Assembly (NCBI RefSeq): GCF_007860185.1
Contig: NZ_SJPY01000001.1
Location: forward strand, 1 to 64,000
Length of the DNA: 64,000 nt
Origin: Novipirellula aureliae
Lineage (GTDB): Bacteria > Planctomycetota > Planctomycetia > Pirellulales > Pirellulaceae
Direction: 5' to 3'
Position 1 is the first letter of the stretch; each line of letters starts with the position of its first letter. Made by a program: the position numbers and the translations under genes. This document shows, piece by piece, positions 8,463-16,788 of this stretch. The notes below the pieces were generated by a model that was not told where the DNA came from, made no database searches, and saw only the letters and a program-made list of their open reading frames with translations.

Positions 8463-9083
8463 ATGCCGACGACGACAGAACCCCATTCCATCTCCACGCA
8501 CGGTTTGCCGACCACATCGGAAGCGATCGCTGGGACCACGCCTCGTTGGCAAGACGGGATTGGGATTGCAGCGTCAATCGGATGCGCAATTCACTGCGCA
8601 GCGATGCCGTTTGTGATCTCGTTTCTGCCCGCTTTGGGGCTGAGCTTTCTAGCCGACGAGTCCTTCCATCGCTGGATGGCGTTCGCCTGTTTCGTGATCG
8701 CATTGGCGGCGTTTGTGCCCGGCTTTCGCCAGCATCGTCGCTGGATGCCCGGCGCGATCGCGGTGGCGGGCTTGTCGCTGCTCACCATTGCCGCCTTCGG
8801 TATCGTGGGTGATTGCTGCGCCGCTTGCAACCTACCTGGAACTCCCAGCGTGGCCGCTGCGGCGTGCACCGATGCGTGCTGCGAGTCGTGTGCTGCGGGG
8901 GCAATGAGCGAGCAAGTATCATCGGAAGAATTTACTGCTGACATCGCTACGGCTTCCGTTGTCACGCCGGGATTTCTAGCCCACCTAGCGGATTGGATCA
9001 CACCGCTGGGAGGCATGTTGCTAGTCTCCGCTCACCTACTCAACCACCGCTATGGTTGCGTGTGCCGATGCTGCCGAACCTAG
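8463..9083 (+). CDS. MerC-domain heavy-metal membrane protein
   Basis: About 206 residues. Four membrane helices (about 30-50, 60-80, 88-108 and 168-188). The first carries SIGCAIHCAAMPF, the MerC-type paired-cysteine signature. A cytoplasmic or periplasmic stretch (about 118-140) is very rich in Cys (CCAACNL, CTDACCESCAAG), and the protein ends in CVCRCCRT. MerC proteins carry Hg(II) or other soft metals across the membrane. Start: ATG at 8463, directly after an in-frame GTG at 8460. Divergent from the Fur-family repressor. The last codons and the stop lie in a 16-bp tandem repeat (9067-9114). Confidence 0.82.
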   Translation: MPTTTEPHSISTHGLPTTSEAIAGTTPRWQDGIGIAASIGCAIHCAAMPFVISFLPALGLSFLADESFHRWMAFACFVIALAAFVPGFRQHRRWMPGAIAVAGLSLLTIAAFGIVGDCCAACNLPGTPSVAAAACTDACCESCAAGAMSEQVSSEEFTADIATASVVTPGFLAHLADWITPLGGMLLVSAHLLNHRYGCVCRCCRT

Positions 9084-9114
9084 ATGCTGCCGAACCTAGA
9101 TGCTGCCGAACCTA
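9067..9114. repeat. 16-bp tandem repeat x3 at the merC-like 3' end
   Basis: GATGCTGCCGAACCTA occurs three times without a gap (9067-9082, 9083-9098, 9099-9114). The first unit encodes the last residues of the MerC-like protein and most of its TAG stop; the other two lie just downstream. It looks like a local amplification of the gene's own end. Confidence 0.9.
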
Positions 9115-9227
9115 AGCGAACCGTGGACGCGACCTGCGATCGTCGTGTCATCTTGAGACAACTCGAGTTCGTCCTTGCGAGATTTCCGGAGCAAGCGAGG
9201 GTGAAATAGCGAATTTGCAATCGACCG

Positions 9228-9608
9228 CTAACCCACAGCTTTTCGGCTGCTATTCTTGCGGGCTGGTTTGGACACCAAACGCAACTCAGGCATGGTCGCA
9301 CGACCGCCGTGAAAGGTTCTTCGGCCTTCGATCGTGTGATCGAAGACGAAGGCCCCCTTTGCCAAGCCACCGCGTGGCGAGACGCGGAGAATCGCTGGAT
9401 GTCCGCATTCACTGCATCGAACCCGTAGACCATGACGGTCCAACAGAGCGTGGATCGATGTGGCGACTTGCTGGTTCTCGGCGAGCGACCCAAAAGAACG
9501 ACCAGCAAACTTTCGCAGTTGAGCTTCGATCGCCAATCGGATCGATCGCTGCAATCGATTCAATTCACGCTCTAACTCGGCGATTTCGCTAGCAGCACCT
9601 TCGTTCAT
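9228..9608 (-). CDS. hypothetical protein with a CxxC motif
   Basis: About 126 residues from ATG at 9608; an in-frame TTG at 9638 would add 10. The N-terminal third is a predicted helix rich in Glu/Arg (EIAELERELNRLQRSIR), the centre has CSECGHPA, a half zinc-ribbon, and the C-terminus is basic. I do not recognise the family. Alternative open frames on both strands of this stretch are less protein-like. It is convergent with the merC-like gene. Confidence 0.6.
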   Translation of the reverse strand: MNEGAASEIAELERELNRLQRSIRLAIEAQLRKFAGRSFGSLAENQQVATSIHALLDRHGLRVRCSECGHPAILRVSPRGGLAKGAFVFDHTIEGRRTFHGGRATMPELRLVSKPARKNSSRKAVG

Positions 9609-9705
9609 GGGGGCATTCTGTTTGGGGTTGAAGGACAATTGCCGTCGATGCAGAGCGCAATCGCAAAAAAACTGTCAAGTTTTTCCAATCATTCTGTAGA
9701 CGAGT

Positions 9706-9722
9706 TTATACAAATTGTATAA
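9706..9722. promoter_or_regulatory. perfect 17-bp dyad, candidate repressor operator
   Basis: TTATACAA, one A, then TTGTATAA: 8-bp arms with perfect symmetry. It stands in the 259-bp space between the hypothetical gene (minus) and the GAF-HlyD gene (plus), 145 bp before the latter's start. Size and symmetry fit a dimeric repressor site; the identity of the regulator is unknown. Confidence 0.5.
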
Positions 9723-9867
9723 GCTGTCCAGAGAGAAAGTTCCACTTCTGCCCCAAAGTCAACTTGGCGGCGGGTGGCCGAATTGACTACTGTTCGCGAA
9801 ACGGACGTCCCTTTTCCCACGAAATCCTCCATTTCGTCCCAAGAACTCGCTAGCTTCAAGAAACGCT

Positions 9868-11919
9868 ATGTCGGCCAATCAACAAACTGTCGAGGAAACC
9901 AAGGCTCAAATCCGCTCGTTGGTTAACGAGATCGCTGCGCTCGCGAAATCGGGTGCGACGGCGGACGAGTTTTATCCCGAGCTTTTATCGCGAATCATCA
10001 CCGCGTTGGCTGCTGCCGGCGGCGCCATTTGGCTGCTCGATGAAGACCGCCAACTTAGGCTGCAGTACCAAATCAATGCGGAACCGTCGATTTTGACGCC
10101 TGACAGCGAGGACGCGACCCGCCACACCCGGCTGATTCAGCGTGTCGCCAACACCGGCCAATCGTTGATTGTGCCTCCTTATTCGGGCACGACCGATGGT
10201 GAGGCAGAGGGAAATCCGACTCGATATTTATTGGTGCTCGGCGCCCTCAAACACGATGAGCAGCAAGACGGGCTCATTGAAATATTCCAACGTCCCGATA
10301 CCGCTCCTGATACCCAACGAGGTTACCTGCGGTTTTTGCAGCAGATGTGCGAACTGGCTGCCGATTGGCTTCGCGGTCAAAGGTTGCAAAAGCTTGGTGA
10401 CCGGCAAACGCTTTGGCAACAAGCGGACTCCTTTGCACGTGCTTCGCATGAATCGCTCGACATGTTGGAGACCGCGCACATTGTTGCCAACGAAGGCCGT
10501 TTATTGATCGGCTGCGACCGAGTCAGCGTGGCGATCAAGAAGGGGCGTAAATGCACGGTCAAAGCGATCAGCGGCCAGGACACGATTGAAACCCGCTCGA
10601 ACATCGTGACGTCGCTCAACAAATTAGCAACTCGAGTCGTCGCGGCGGGCGAGCCGTTGTGGCACGATGGAACGACCGAGGATTTGCCGCCACAGATCGA
10701 AGAAGCACTGGAAGATTACGTCGACCAATCCTACGGACGGAACATCGCCGTTCTACCGCTTCGTGAGCCTCAACGCAAATTGGGTGCAGCCGAAGACACC
10801 GGAGCAGCGGGCGAGATCGATCGCGACAATGCTCACCGTGGCGAAGTGATTGGGGCATTGATCGTCGAGCAGATCGAGAGCAACATTCCACCAGAGATCT
10901 TTCATGCGCGGTGCGACCTCGTCTACGAGCATGGCACCCGTGCGCTTGCCAATTCGATGGCGCATAGCAATCTATTCTTGATGCCTGTATGGCGAGCACT
11001 CGGACGGGCGACTTGGGTGCTTCGAGCACGAACGCTTCCAAAGACGATCGCCGTGTTGGCTCTGATCACCGCCGTCATTCTCGGTTTAATCTTTATACCA
11101 AAAGATTTCAATCTGGAAGCTGACGGGACACTGACTCCCGAAATCCGTCGCGAGGTCTTTGCCCCGATCGACGGGGAGGTGATTGAGGTGTTGGTGGACC
11201 ACAACCAGCCGGTAAAAAAAGGACAGGAGCTGATCCGACTGCGTAACCGCGACATGGAAATTCAAGTGACCGATGTCGAAGGGCAAATCCAAACGACATT
11301 GGCAGAAGCGATTCGCGTCGATGGCCAGTTGAACTACAAGGACCGACTTGAGGATGCGGAACGACGGGCACTCGAAGGCGAAAAAGGGGAACTGCAAACC
11401 AAATTGTCGGTTCTGAAGGCGAAACGCGACTTGCTGCTCGAGCGAGCGGACCAATTGATCGTCCGTTCGCCAATTGACGGAGTCGTCACGAGCTGGGATG
11501 TGGAAAAAATGCTTCGCAGTCGTCCCATTTCAACCGGCCAGGTTTTGCTAGAAGTAGCCGATCTGTCTCAGCCGCTATTCTTGAAACTAGAACTCCCGGA
11601 AAAGCGAGAGGGACATCTCGATAAGTACATTGTGCAGACCAACAAAGATGTCTTGGACGTCAGCTATATCTTGGCGACGGATCCCGACGTGGAACTCGAA
11701 GCAAAATTACCGATCTCTGAGATTTCGGCACGAGCCGAACCGAACGAAGAACACGGTGCGGTCATCTTAATGGAAGCCACCCCCGATCAGGAAGAGCTGC
11801 GTGAACTGGTACCACGTCCAGGAGCCAAAGTGATTGCGAAAGTTCATTGTGGCCGCCGAGCAAGCGGCTTCGTTTTCTTTCATGAAATTCTGGAATGGTG
11901 CCACAAGTTCTTTTTCTAG
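9868..11919 (+). CDS. GAF-domain membrane fusion protein (HlyD family)
   Basis: 683 residues. Two GAF-like sensor domains (about 15-170 and 190-360), a single membrane helix (about 393-411), then an HlyD-type adaptor: lipoyl-like half (about 425-460, FAPIDGEVIEVLVDHNQPVKKGQELIRL), a short coiled coil (about 465-540), the second lipoyl half (VRSPIDGVVTSWDV) and a beta barrel. The GAF part should be cytoplasmic and the adaptor part periplasmic, so it could couple an internal signal to export. First gene of a set with a second adaptor (12023) and a PqqD/M50 protease (13064). No ABC or RND transporter is adjacent. Confidence 0.85.
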   Translation: MSANQQTVEETKAQIRSLVNEIAALAKSGATADEFYPELLSRIITALAAAGGAIWLLDEDRQLRLQYQINAEPSILTPDSEDATRHTRLIQRVANTGQSLIVPPYSGTTDGEAEGNPTRYLLVLGALKHDEQQDGLIEIFQRPDTAPDTQRGYLRFLQQMCELAADWLRGQRLQKLGDRQTLWQQADSFARASHESLDMLETAHIVANEGRLLIGCDRVSVAIKKGRKCTVKAISGQDTIETRSNIVTSLNKLATRVVAAGEPLWHDGTTEDLPPQIEEALEDYVDQSYGRNIAVLPLREPQRKLGAAEDTGAAGEIDRDNAHRGEVIGALIVEQIESNIPPEIFHARCDLVYEHGTRALANSMAHSNLFLMPVWRALGRATWVLRARTLPKTIAVLALITAVILGLIFIPKDFNLEADGTLTPEIRREVFAPIDGEVIEVLVDHNQPVKKGQELIRLRNRDMEIQVTDVEGQIQTTLAEAIRVDGQLNYKDRLEDAERRALEGEKGELQTKLSVLKAKRDLLLERADQLIVRSPIDGVVTSWDVEKMLRSRPISTGQVLLEVADLSQPLFLKLELPEKREGHLDKYIVQTNKDVLDVSYILATDPDVELEAKLPISEISARAEPNEEHGAVILMEATPDQEELRELVPRPGAKVIAKVHCGRRASGFVFFHEILEWCHKFFF

Positions 11920-11936
11920 AAGTTTGCGTGAATTCG

Positions 11937-11993
11937 GTAGTGGATTTTGTTAAAGATCCATTGCGGAAGGAGATCTTTAACAAGATCCACTAC
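11937..11993. repeat. palindromic element, family B (GTAGTGGATC)
   Basis: Inverted arms GTAGTGGATTTTGTTAAAGATC and GATCTTTAACAAGATCCACTAC flank a spacer of about 13 bp. It begins 17 bp after the TAG stop of the GAF-HlyD gene. Other members are at 19081, 22259, 30802, 34464 and 43318. It could form a long RNA hairpin at transcript ends; no T-run follows. Confidence 0.85.
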
Positions 11994-12022
11994 AACACAC
12001 CCCCAACTTATCGAGTCGTCGG

Positions 12023-12937
12023 ATGAAATACCTTTTTCTACTTAGCAGCTTTGTGATCGTGTTAACCACGACCACCCAAGCTCAGCAAAACACGCCCTCT
12101 CAAGCGAATGAAGTTCGCGCTGAAAACTGCATGGTAAAAATAATCAACAACGTCAATGTGCCTGCGGAGGTGGAAGGCAAGTTGATGGAACTTCGCTTCG
12201 AAGAAGGTGCGACCGTCGCCAAAGGCGATATCTTGGCAATCATTGATGATACGCAGGCCAAGCTTGGCGTCGAGCTCAAAATGGCTGAAGAGAAGGAAGC
12301 GTTGCTCAATGCAACCAATGAAGTCAATCTAACCGATGCGATCAACAATGAAAAACTTGCCAGTGCCGAGGCGGAGGCGTACAAGGAACTGCGCCGCGAG
12401 GGAGCGATTCCGTTTTGGGAACTGGAAAAGAAACGACTCGAGGCGACGCGAGCGAAGTTGAGAATCGACTTGGCCGAACAACAGATGCAAATTGCCAAAG
12501 TGCAATTCAAGGCCAAGGAAACCGAACGCCAGATGGCCGAATACGAACTGCAAAAACGAAAGGTCACCGCTCCATTCGATGGCTTTATCGAAACGCGTAT
12601 CGCCCAACCGGGCGGTTGGGTGCAAGCAGGAACGCCGATTGCAACACTCGTCCAACTCGACCGACTGCGGATTGAAGGTGACATCGACATCCGCCGCTAC
12701 CCCGAAATCGTCCGTCGTGGCACTCCTGTCACCGTCTTGATCTTTCCAGAAATCAATCGCACCAATGAACTTAACCGAGAGCGAGCGATCAAAGTCGAAG
12801 GGAAAATCGATTTTGTCAGCAGCGAGATCGATCTGAACAGCGGCTACCGAGTCTGGGTCGAAATCCCAAACAAGCAACTCAATGGAGAATGGCAAATCAA
12901 ACGCGGCATGAGAGGGGAGATTGTCGTTAGGCAGTAG
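12023..12937 (+). CDS. periplasmic adaptor protein, HlyD/RND type
   Basis: 304 residues. Signal peptide (about 1-20, MKYLFLLSSFVIVLTTTTQA). Split lipoyl domain (about 40-75, with LMELRFEEGATVAKGDILAII; second half near 175-205, VTAPFDGFIETRIAQPGGWV), a long coiled coil between (about 85-170, rich in Glu, Lys and Leu) and a beta-barrel C-terminus. Such proteins bridge an inner-membrane transporter to the outer membrane. It lies between the GAF-HlyD gene and the M50 gene and is presumed to work with them. Its TAG stop starts a run of 7-bp repeats. Confidence 0.88.
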   Translation: MKYLFLLSSFVIVLTTTTQAQQNTPSQANEVRAENCMVKIINNVNVPAEVEGKLMELRFEEGATVAKGDILAIIDDTQAKLGVELKMAEEKEALLNATNEVNLTDAINNEKLASAEAEAYKELRREGAIPFWELEKKRLEATRAKLRIDLAEQQMQIAKVQFKAKETERQMAEYELQKRKVTAPFDGFIETRIAQPGGWVQAGTPIATLVQLDRLRIEGDIDIRRYPEIVRRGTPVTVLIFPEINRTNELNRERAIKVEGKIDFVSSEIDLNSGYRVWVEIPNKQLNGEWQIKRGMRGEIVVRQ

Positions 12938-13060
12938 TCTTGAGTCTTGAGTCTTGAGTCTTGAGTCTTGAGTCTTGAGTCTTGAGTCTTGAGTCTTGAG
13001 CTGCTCTTCACTCTTCACTCTTCACTCTTCACCCTTCACCCTTCACCCTTCACCCTTCCC
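12938..13060. repeat. two adjoining heptanucleotide tandem arrays
   Basis: TCTTGAG is repeated 9 times (12938-13000). After CTGC, TCTTCAC occurs 4 times and CCTTCAC three times plus a degenerate unit (13005-13060). The arrays fill the entire space between the adaptor stop and the M50 start at 13064. They leave no Shine-Dalgarno sequence; the strand read by the ribosome is pyrimidine-rich just before the start. Confidence 0.95.
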
Positions 13061-13063
13061 AAA

Positions 13064-15301
13064 ATGGCTAGTCTTGCTGAATCCCTTGTTAGCAGCTCTT
13101 CTCGGGCGCTAACGGTGCGCAAACGCCCGGACTTGACGGCGAGTCGACATCGCTATCAAGGAACAGGCTATTGGGTGGTGAAAGAGCCTGTGGGGCTACA
13201 GTACTTTCGCTTTCATGACGAAGAGTATTTCATCATGAATATGCTCGACGGACACGTCAGCCTGCAGCAGATCAAGGATGGGTTCGAACAGCGGTTTGCA
13301 CCACAAAAGATTACATTCGGTGATCTACAACAATTTATCGGAATGCTGCACCGTAGCGGCCTCGTCATCAGCAATTCACCTGGCCAAGGTAAAGCACTGC
13401 GTGAACGGGGACGCAAGAAGAAGAACAAGGAGATGATGGGCAAAGTCTCGAACGTCTTTGCGCTGCGTTTCCGTGGTTTCGACCCCGAGAGAATCCTGAA
13501 TGCGATTTTGCCGTGGTTCGGCTGGATCTTCACCGTCCCTGCACTGCTATTCTTCGTAGCCCTTTTCTGTACCGCTGGTTTGCTACTAGCGAGTCAATAC
13601 GAGACGGTTTATGCGAAGCTGCCGACGTTCCAGCAATTTTTCGCTGCCGACCGCTGGATGATCTTGGCAGGAACGATGGCGGTAGTGAAAGTGCTGCATG
13701 AGTTTGGGCATGGATTGAGTTGTAAAAAATTTGGTGGCGAGTGTCACGAGATTGGCTTCATGCTGTTGGTCTTTACGCCCTGCTTGTACTGCAACGTGTC
13801 CGATTCATGGATGCTGCCAAACAAATGGAAACGTGTTTGGATCGGCGCAGGAGGGATCTATGTCGAGATGATCTTGGCATCGATCGCTGCGTTCGTTTGG
13901 TGGTTCACCGAACAGGGGACGACGATCAATGACCTGTGTTTGAACATGATGTTTTTAAATGCGGTGAGCACGCTATTAGTCAATGGAAACCCGTTGCTAC
14001 GATTCGACGGCTATTACATCTTGATGGATTTTTTAGAGATCCCCAACCTGCGGCAAAAGAGTACAGAGGTATTGAAGCGTTGGTTCCAAGAAACGTGCTT
14101 GGGATTGGAACTTCAAGACGATCCGTTTATGCCCACACGCGGCAGGTTGTGGTTCGGATTGTTTACGATTTGTAGCGTCATCTATCGCTGGGTCGTTGTA
14201 TTTTCGATTTGTTGGTTTGTGATTAAAGTGCTTGAACCTTATGGTTTGCAAGCGATTGGCCGCATGGTGGCTGTGGTGGGTTTCTTCGGCTTGGTAGCTC
14301 AACCGGTAATCCAAACTTGGAAATTCTGTCGTACTCCTGGGAGGTTATCAAAAGTGAAACGAGGTCGTTTACTGGCAACATTGGTGATCGTGGGTTCGAT
14401 CATCGCAGCGGTTGCTTACATCCCGCTTCCCCACCACATTGATTGTGCGTTCGAGATTCGCCCGAGCAAAGCGGGTGCCGTATACGCTGGGTCGCCTGGT
14501 CAAATCGAATGGACGATTGAAGACGGAGAGAAGGTTAGCATCGATGATACGATTGCCGTTCTGAAGAATCCCGATCTCGAAATCCGCTACGCTGATTTAA
14601 AGGGTGAAGAAGCGGTCGCGGAAGTAAAGCTTCGTAATATGGTGCTGCGAAGCCGTAGCGACTACGCCTTAAAAGCGCAGCTCGATACTCAGGTGGAACT
14701 TATCGAGTCGATCCGCGCTCTAAAGGCAAAGACCAAAGAAGAACTCGATCGCTTGGTAATCAGGGCGAAACAAGAGGGATTTGTCTTGCCACCACCAAAG
14801 AAAAAACCACAAGACGCTGGCGATGGACGATTGCCCGGCTGGACCGGCACGCCACTTGACCCTCGAAACCGGGGAGCGATGTTGACACCCGATGACTTGA
14901 TTTGCGAAGTAGGCAATCCTGATGAATTTGAAGCCGTTTTAGTGATTGACCAAGGGGATGTCCAAATGGTTCGCGAAGGACAGACGGTCGATTTGAAGTT
15001 GGATTCAAGACGACTCGATACCTTTCACGGAGTGATTGAGGAAAAGTCAAATGAACCACTGAAGGCAACCTCGACGTCGATGGCTAGTCAAACAGGCGGA
15101 GATTTGCAAACCGAGATTGATCCACGCACGGGAGCGATCAAACCACGTAGTGTCTCCTACCAAGCTCGCGTGCCACTCGACCCAAGCGAACTACCCTTCC
15201 GGCCTGGATATCGTGGCAGTGCAAAAGTGCATGTCGATCCAATGTCGTTAGGAGCAAGGCTATGGCGAGTGATTGCCCAAACATTTAACTTTGAGTTTTA
15301 A
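13064..15301 (+). CDS. PqqD-like / peptidase M50 / HlyD-like membrane protein
   Basis: 745 residues from ATG at 13064; the frame is open upstream only through the heptamer array. The N-terminal domain (about 30-105) resembles PqqD peptide-binding domains. A multi-helix membrane core follows, with the zinc motif HEFGH (212-216) and, later, NPLLRFDGYY (Asp315), as in site-2 proteases. After the helices comes a periplasmic lipoyl/coiled-coil adaptor part (about 470-745; AGSPGQIEWTIEDGEKV). This fusion is known from putative peptide-export and self-protection systems; the substrate here is unknown. Probably one operon with the two adaptors upstream. Confidence 0.87.
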   Translation: MASLAESLVSSSSRALTVRKRPDLTASRHRYQGTGYWVVKEPVGLQYFRFHDEEYFIMNMLDGHVSLQQIKDGFEQRFAPQKITFGDLQQFIGMLHRSGLVISNSPGQGKALRERGRKKKNKEMMGKVSNVFALRFRGFDPERILNAILPWFGWIFTVPALLFFVALFCTAGLLLASQYETVYAKLPTFQQFFAADRWMILAGTMAVVKVLHEFGHGLSCKKFGGECHEIGFMLLVFTPCLYCNVSDSWMLPNKWKRVWIGAGGIYVEMILASIAAFVWWFTEQGTTINDLCLNMMFLNAVSTLLVNGNPLLRFDGYYILMDFLEIPNLRQKSTEVLKRWFQETCLGLELQDDPFMPTRGRLWFGLFTICSVIYRWVVVFSICWFVIKVLEPYGLQAIGRMVAVVGFFGLVAQPVIQTWKFCRTPGRLSKVKRGRLLATLVIVGSIIAAVAYIPLPHHIDCAFEIRPSKAGAVYAGSPGQIEWTIEDGEKVSIDDTIAVLKNPDLEIRYADLKGEEAVAEVKLRNMVLRSRSDYALKAQLDTQVELIESIRALKAKTKEELDRLVIRAKQEGFVLPPPKKKPQDAGDGRLPGWTGTPLDPRNRGAMLTPDDLICEVGNPDEFEAVLVIDQGDVQMVREGQTVDLKLDSRRLDTFHGVIEEKSNEPLKATSTSMASQTGGDLQTEIDPRTGAIKPRSVSYQARVPLDPSELPFRPGYRGSAKVHVDPMSLGARLWRVIAQTFNFEF

Positions 15302-15516
15302 CCCTCGCCATAACGGCGCCCAAGTCTACGCAGTCTTCGCTGTTTAACACGCGATAGAGACAACCTTACAAATTTAGACCTTCACCCCTTTGTATCACGT
15401 TGCAGCGTCGCAACGGATTGTTACGATTTCCTTACCACCCAACCTAATTGTTCTCGAACGTTTGTAGCACGAGAGCGCCTTGAATCCCTTTCTCAACTTT
15501 TGGAGAGACTTAACTG

Positions 15517-15912
15517 ATGGCAGACGACACACAAACCGCTGACGATCAAGCACCCGAAGCGGCTGCGACGGCATCTCCTGCCGAGCAAGCTCAGACACCA
15601 CCTCAACAACCGGTCCAAGTTCAGGTAAATGATGACAACGCGATGGCGACTTACGCCAATTTCTGCCGCGTTACTGGATCGCCCGAAGAATTGATCGTGG
15701 ACTTCGGTTTGAACCCACAACCGATTGGCGTGCCAAAGGATCCCATTCAAGTCAAGCAGCGCATCATTGTAAACTTTTTCACGGCCAAGCGTTTGTTGGC
15801 TGCACTGCAAATGTCGGTCGCCCGTCACGAATCGGTCTTCGGCGTTTTGGAAACGGATATCAACAAGCGAGTTCGTCCAGGACTTCAGCAACAACAGCAG
15901 CCCAAGGGCTAG
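15517..15912 (+). CDS. DUF3467 protein
   Basis: 131 residues. After a low-complexity, acidic and Gln/Ala/Pro-rich leader (1-40) comes the DUF3467 core: YANFCRVTGSPEELIVDFGLNPQ, then RIIVNFFTAKRLLAALQ and a final helix. No catalytic residues are known for this family. The tail is Gln-rich. Start: ATG with GGAGAG 9 bp upstream. A good intrinsic terminator follows at 15946, so the transcript ends here; it may be a single-gene unit, 215 bp after the M50 gene. Confidence 0.88.
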   Translation: MADDTQTADDQAPEAAATASPAEQAQTPPQQPVQVQVNDDNAMATYANFCRVTGSPEELIVDFGLNPQPIGVPKDPIQVKQRIIVNFFTAKRLLAALQMSVARHESVFGVLETDINKRVRPGLQQQQQPKG

Positions 15913-15945
15913 TTGACCATTTAGCTGAGCAAAAGTGTTATATTA

Positions 15946-15984
15946 AGCCGCGTCTTCCTCTATTTGGGGTACGCGGCTTTTTTT
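15946..15984 (+). terminator. rho-independent terminator after the DUF3467 gene
   Basis: The stem AGCCGCGT (15946-15953) pairs with ACGCGGCT (15971-15978), followed by a run of seven T. This is the clearest intrinsic terminator in the window. Confidence 0.88.
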
Positions 15985-16148
15985 GATGTCGCCCGGCTCT
16001 CGGGAGCGGAAAGCGTCCGCCGGTTGGCTCGTGCTAACGTTCGTTATTTGGGCCGAAGACGCATTCCCTTCGCAGAGTACAGCGACCAAGCAACGATAAC
16101 GGATTGGCACCGCCCATCTCTTGAACTCTTTCCCCCTTGAAACCAACC

Positions 16149-16733
16149 ATGCAATACCCGATCGAACTGCGTTTCAAAATTTTGACTTTCGGACAACGAA
16201 TCACCGTGACCGATGCTAGTGCTAATACGTTGATGTTCATTAAGCAAAAGATGTTCAAGCTAAAAGAGAACGTGCAAATCTACAGCGATTCGACTCAAAC
16301 AAACAAGATCTTTCAAATCGCATCCGACCGGATCATTGACTTCTCAGCCAACTACGACTTCACCGATGCCGCAGGAAACGATTGGGGTGCGGTACGACGC
16401 AAAGGGATGCGGTCGCTTTGGTCTGCCCACTACGAGATCATGCAGGACGGAAAAATCGACATGACCATTTCCGAAGAGAGTCCGATCAAGAAGGTCGTCG
16501 AGAGTTTGTTGGGCGAGATACCGATTGTCGGCTTTGTTGCCGCAATGCTTCTCAACCCAAGCTATATCGTTTCAAGGCCTGATGGAACGCCACTGTTGAG
16601 ACTCACAAAAAAGCCAGCGGTCTTTGAAGGCATGTTCACCCTGGACAAACTCAATGAGATGCCTGAAGACGACGAACTTCGTTCGTTGCTAGGATTGATC
16701 ATGATGGTACTACTCGAACGAGGCCGTGGCTAG
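16149..16733 (+). CDS. LURP-one-related (tubby-like fold) protein
   Basis: 194 residues from ATG at 16149; an in-frame TTG at 16137 would add four. The segments YPIELRFKILTFGQRITVTDA, FIKQKMFKLKENVQIY, DRIIDFSANYDFTDA and GMRSLWSAHYEI match LURP-one-related proteins, a beta-barrel fold shared with tubby and phospholipid scramblases. The bacterial members have no established function; lipid or membrane binding is often guessed. One hydrophobic stretch (about 125-145, EIPIVGFVAAMLL) may be membrane-associated. Confidence 0.82.
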   Translation: MQYPIELRFKILTFGQRITVTDASANTLMFIKQKMFKLKENVQIYSDSTQTNKIFQIASDRIIDFSANYDFTDAAGNDWGAVRRKGMRSLWSAHYEIMQDGKIDMTISEESPIKKVVESLLGEIPIVGFVAAMLLNPSYIVSRPDGTPLLRLTKKPAVFEGMFTLDKLNEMPEDDELRSLLGLIMMVLLERGRG

Positions 16734-16788
16734 GCGATCATCTAGGTGGCCACCCTCTCAATCGCCTCATCCATTTTTCCGTTGGCCC

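Noticed and set aside
12989-13063. N-terminal extension of the M50 protein
   Set aside because: The extension is the translated heptamer array from a TTG; the homologous part begins at ATG 13064.
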